Of a DNA stretch of 64,000 nt, positions 59,886 to 64,000 are shown piece after piece. A model generated the notes under the pieces. That model saw only the letters and a program-made list of their open reading frames with translations. It was not told the origin of the DNA and ran no database searches. Origin of the DNA: Roridomyces roridus (Eukaryota; Basidiomycota; Agaricomycetes; Agaricales; Mycenaceae); assembly GCA_029378245.1 (NCBI GenBank), contig JARKIF010000008.1:682001-746000 (forward strand), written 5' to 3'. The position numbers and the translations under genes are program-made. Numbering within the stretch: the first letter of the stretch is position 1; each line of letters opens with the position of its first letter.

Positions 59886-62800
59886 ATGGAGGTCGGTCGT
59901 CCGTCCTTCATCGTCAGTAACAGTGCTGACCATCTGCTCATCGCAGGCCCTTCTCGATTTCTCTCGCGAATTCGATGTTTCGCTCATGGATAAGGTCGCA
60001 ATGGCCTTCTACAGAAGCGCAGGCCCGGAGGTCCTTTCGACTCCCATTTCCCCGCCGAATCGTATTGAATGCATGCCTTGTACAGCGACAAATGGCCCAG
60101 CAAGTCCTCACTCAGTTCCAGGAGCATCCCGATGCATGGACAAGAGTCCCGGACATTCTTGAGAAATCCTCGTTTCCTCAAGCAAAGGTGGTCTCGGAAC
60201 TTGTTCTACGTCCCCAAGACTCATCCAATTTTTTACACAGTACATCGGCTTACAGATCCTAGAGAAGCTGATAAGTACACGATGGAAAACACTCCCAGAT
60301 GGCCAGAGACAAGGCTTGTGATCGATTCGTCGCGCTCCACTCATACGCTCACACAGCATTTCAGGCATCCGAAATTTCGTTGTGGGAGTCACGGTAAAGG
60401 TCGCCTCTGATGAATCTACGATGCGGAAGGAAAAAACGTTTGTGGACAAGTTGGATCTTACTCTCGTTCAAGTGCGTTTCTTACGGTTTACTCGTCCATG
60501 TCTCCTGACTCTTTCCAGATTCTCAAGCAAGAATGGCCCCACAATTGGCCAAACTTCATAACAGAGCTTGTCGAGTCCTCCAAGACCAACCTCTCGCTAT
60601 GCGAGAACAATATGGTCATCCTCAAACTTCTCTCTGAGGAAATCTTCGACTTTTCAGCCGAGCAAATGACGCAGACCAAGATTAAGAATCTCAAGAACCA
60701 GATGTGTGGCGAGTTCTCCGAGATATTCAAGCTCTGTTCGGAGGTGTTGGAAGAGGCACAGAAAACATCTCTGATCAAAGCTACTTTGGAGACACTGCTC
60801 AGATTCCTCAACTGGATCCCTCTCGGCTACATTTTCGAGACGACCATCATCGACTTGTTATTAAATCGCGTGGGTGTCGTGGCTTTGTGATTTGCTTTCC
60901 ACTCACTTCGGCCAGTTCCTCGAAACCCCCGATTTCCGCAACGTCACTCTCAAGTGTCTAGCAGAGATCGCCGCTCTCAACGTTGGGCCGGAATATGACC
61001 CCAAATTCGTCATCCTATTCCAGATGGTCATGACATCCGTCAATCGCATGATTCCTCCCGTCACAAATATCGCTCAGGCGTATACAAACGCCGGAGACGC
61101 GGGTCAGGAACTCGTTCTGAACCTGTCCCTCTTCCTCGCCAACTTCCTATCGAACCACCTTCGCGCAGTCGAGTCGGAAGCCAACCGTGACGTCCTGTTG
61201 AATGCACACCTGTACATGGTCAAGGTTTCACAAGTGGACGAAAGAGAGATTTTCAAAATCTGCCTCGAGTACTGGTTGAAACTCGTCTCGGAGCTCTACG
61301 AAGAGATTCAAAGTCTCCCCATTGGCGAATCTGGGCTGCTGATGGGACTCAGTCTCGGCGGCGCCGGTGGACCGCAGACGATGCTCAGCAGCATGTCTTT
61401 GCGCAAGAACATCTACAACGAGGTCTTGTCCAATCTGCGTCTGGTCGTCATTGAGCGCATGGTCAAGCCGGAAGAGGTGCCTCTTTCTCATGGAATAGCG
61501 TCCCGCATGCTGATGTTGTCAAGGTCCTGATCGTGGAAAATGACGAGGGTGAAATTGTCCGCGAATTCATGAAGGAGAGCGACACGATCGTCCTGTACAA
61601 GTCCATGCGAGAGCTGCTCGTCTATTTGACCCATCTAGATGTGACTGATACGGAGACCATCCTCACCGAGAAGCTCTCGAAACAGGTGGATGGGTCGGAA
61701 TGGTCGTGGAACAACCTCAACACGTTGTGTTGGGCTATCGGGTCTATATCCCTTGCTATGAGTGCGCCTGTCGAGTTCAGATTGCTTGGATCACCTAACA
61801 TTGTTTGTTGCAGATGAGGAGGCTGAGAAGCGGTTCTTGGTGACAGTTATCAAGGACCTTCTAGGCCTCTGCGAAATGAAGCGGGGCAAAGACAACAAGG
61901 CTGTCGTCGCCTCTGATATCATGTATATTGTTGGCCAATATCCCCGCTTCTTGAAGGCCCACTGGAAGTTTTTGAAAACAGTCGTGAACAAACTTTTCGA
62001 GTTCATGCATGAGACGCACGAAGGTGTCCAAGACATGGCCTGCGACACGTTCATCAAGATCGCTCAAAAATGCCGCCGGCACTTTGTCATGCAGCAGTCT
62101 GGCGAACAGGAGCCGTTTGTGGACGAGATCCTACGTCTGTTGCACCGTATCACGGTAGACTTGTCACCTCAACAAGTATTTTATCTCTGTTCTGTCTGTC
62201 GTGTGACTGAACACTAATAGGTCCACACATTCTACGAGGCCGTCGGTTGGATGATTTCCGCCCAACCCAACAAGCCCCAGCAAGAGAAACTTATTGCCAA
62301 ACTCATGGAGCTTCCGAACAATGCGGTTCGTGGCACATTCGCAATGTGATTTTTGTTTGTCTGAACCATATCTCAGTGGGATTCTTTGATGAGCCAAGCT
62401 GCTCAGAATATGGACGTACTATCCAACATTGAGAACATCAAAATCATGTCCAACGTTCTCAAAACCAATGTTTCGGCCTGTACATCAATCGGCAGTCTGT
62501 ACCTGCCTCAAATTGGCCGTATATTCCTCGATATGCTTGGTCTGTACAAAGCAGTCAGTGGCATCATTAGCGAGACGATTGCCAAGGATGGTTCGTTTTT
62601 TCTGCGTGCCGTATTGGGGCCACTCGGCTGAGACCTTCATTCAGGAGCGTTGGCCACAAAGACGCCTAAAATTCGACAACTGCGGACGGTCAAAAAGGAG
62701 ATTCTGAAGCTCATGGAGACGTACATCAAGAAGGCCGAGGACCTTGAAGCCGTGAATGCCAACTTCATCCCGCCTCTGCTCGATGCCATCCTCGGCGATT

Positions 62801-63819
62801 ACAACCGCAATGTTCCGGCCGCCAGAGATGCCGAGGTTCTGCACGTGATGTCCACCATTACTGGGCGTCTGGGCGTGCGTTCGTTTCGTATTGGCCAGAT
62901 TCAGCATTTGACATTTTTGCAGCCTCTTTTGACGCCCCAGGTACCCGCCATCCTCGACGCCGTGTTCGAACCGACGTTGAACATGATCAACCAAGATTTC
63001 ACGGAATATCCCGAACACAGAGGAGGCATCTACAAGCTTCTGCGAGCCATGAACGCGAATTGCTTCCCCGCTCTTCTCACCATGTCGCCTGCTCAGTTCA
63101 AGCTATTCATGGACAGTATTGTCTGGGCTATCAAGCACACCATGCGAGACATTGCCGATATCGGCTTGAGTTGTTAGTCGTTCTCACCTATGTATCTGTC
63201 TCCTCTCACCTCTTGTCTCAGTGTCCCTGGAAGTCGTGAACAACTTTGCCGGAGCCGAGCCCGCCGTTGCCAACGCGTTCTTCCAGCAGTACTTCCTGAG
63301 CATAGTGCAGGACATCTTCTTTGTCCTCACAGACACGGACCACAAGAGTGGCTTCAAACTGCAGAGCGTCGTGCTTGCGCGGATGTTCCAGCTTGTCGAG
63401 CTCAACGCCATTTCAACGCCGCTGTTTGACCCGTCGCAGGTGTCGGATCCCAATGTGACGAACGCCATGTTCCTGAGGGAATACTGTGCAGACTTGTTGC
63501 ATACCGCATTCCCCCATGTACAAAAGCAAGTCCATTGCAAGATCGTCCTGACTGTTGTGCTAACTAGTTTTGCAGGATACAAGTGCAGGCTTTCGTTGTC
63601 GGCCTTGGCGAATACCACAACGACATCAACCGCTTCAAACTTGCGCTGCGGGATTTCCTGATCCAACTGAAAGAGTTTTCTGGGGACAACGCCGAACTGT
63701 TTTTGGAGGAGAAGGAGGCAGAGGCACAACGCAAAGTGACCGAGGAGCGGGAGGCAGCCATGAGGATTCCCGGGATGCTGAAACCATCTCAGCTGGAGGA
63801 TCGGGACGAGGACATTTGA
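59886..63819 (+). CDS. CRM1: Exportin-1 / Crm1 nuclear export receptor
   Basis: Carries proteins with leucine-rich export signals out of the nucleus with Ran-GTP. The first exon is only ATG GAG; an intron then joins to [23 protein letters not shown] domain: [24 protein letters not shown] repeats follow throughout: [49 protein letters not shown]. The NES-groove helix has [20 protein letters not shown], with the Cys that leptomycin B modifies (human Cys528, S. pombe Cys529). Then [40 protein letters not shown], and the C terminus [20 protein letters not shown] to DRDEDI. About a dozen short introns. The conserved groove and length near 1,070 residues mark a working gene. Confidence 0.97.
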
Positions 63820-64000
63820 TGACATTTTTCCTTCTTGGCTACTAATCCATCGCTGTCGTATACTTGTAACGAATAATAGAATCAGAATGTATTTTGTATT
63901 GGCGTGTTGACTCTGCCTTGGAAATGTTCAAGAAGTGAATCGTACTTGATCACCTATGCCTCCCCAGCTCATCCTCTCCGCGTCAGGTTCCAGCCATCGA

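Noticed and set aside
63820..64000. Possible further gene after CRM1
   Set aside because: Only 181 bp remain; AT-rich 3' flank without a supported frame.

Overview
This window is nuclear DNA from a basidiomycete fungus, most likely an Agaricomycete (mushroom-forming class). The evidence is the very short introns (mostly 45-65 nt, GT-AG with a few GC-AG), tightly packed genes on both strands, and the gene content: a SERCA-type Ca2+ pump, a barwin/expansin-like secreted protein, an NB-ARC/TPR receptor-like protein, a Gds1 winged-helix protein, a Jsn1-type RRM+Pumilio protein and Trp2 as a separate anthranilate synthase component I. I see no transposon, CRISPR array, tRNA or rRNA. Exon boundaries were worked out by eye, so gene ends are firmer than individual splice sites.

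Layout. 0-5 kb: an M1 aminopeptidase cut by the window edge, an unknown Ser/Pro-rich protein, and linker histone H1 copy A. 5-19 kb: a membrane-anchored acyl-CoA-ligase-like protein that has lost its catalytic motifs, H1 copy C, SLY1, TEL2, an AKR7-type reductase, the 24-kDa complex I subunit and a bestrophin-family channel. 19-35 kb: a secreted GH10 xylanase, H1 copy B, a small conserved unknown, a Jsn1-like RNA-binding protein, an NB-ARC/TPR (NLR-like) protein, a Gds1-type transcriptional regulator and H1 copy D. 35-50 kb: an Fmp25-like RCC1 protein, an unknown acidic protein, a barwin-like secreted protein, SERCA, SIP5, CBP4, an alpha-arrestin-like protein and an SLC35F6-like transporter. 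50-64 kb: TRP2, mitochondrial uS2m (MRP4), the ribosome-associated Hsp70 SSB, RFC2, the CAF-1 large subunit, SPC24 and CRM1.

Two themes stand out. First, chromatin and replication: four H1/H5-type linker histone genes lie within 32 kb, and RFC2 and the CAF-1 large subunit (both tied to PCNA) start 36 bp apart on opposite strands. Second, mitochondrial biogenesis: complex I 24 kDa, two probable bc1-complex assembly factors (Fmp25-like, Cbp4), uS2m and a possibly mitochondrial aminopeptidase form. Several gene pairs are head-to-head within 100 bp or tail-to-tail within 30 bp.

The most unusual signals are: (1) the four-member H1 set, with copies A and B nearly identical even in introns; (2) an intron in the SLC35F6-like gene that is a visible tandem copy of the exon that follows it; (3) the degenerate, lid-less acyl-CoA-ligase homologue; (4) three separate single-base frame breaks in the otherwise intact Hsp70 SSB gene, with further single-base breaks in H1-A, H1-C and the barwin-like gene, which together raise the question of sequence errors versus gene decay.
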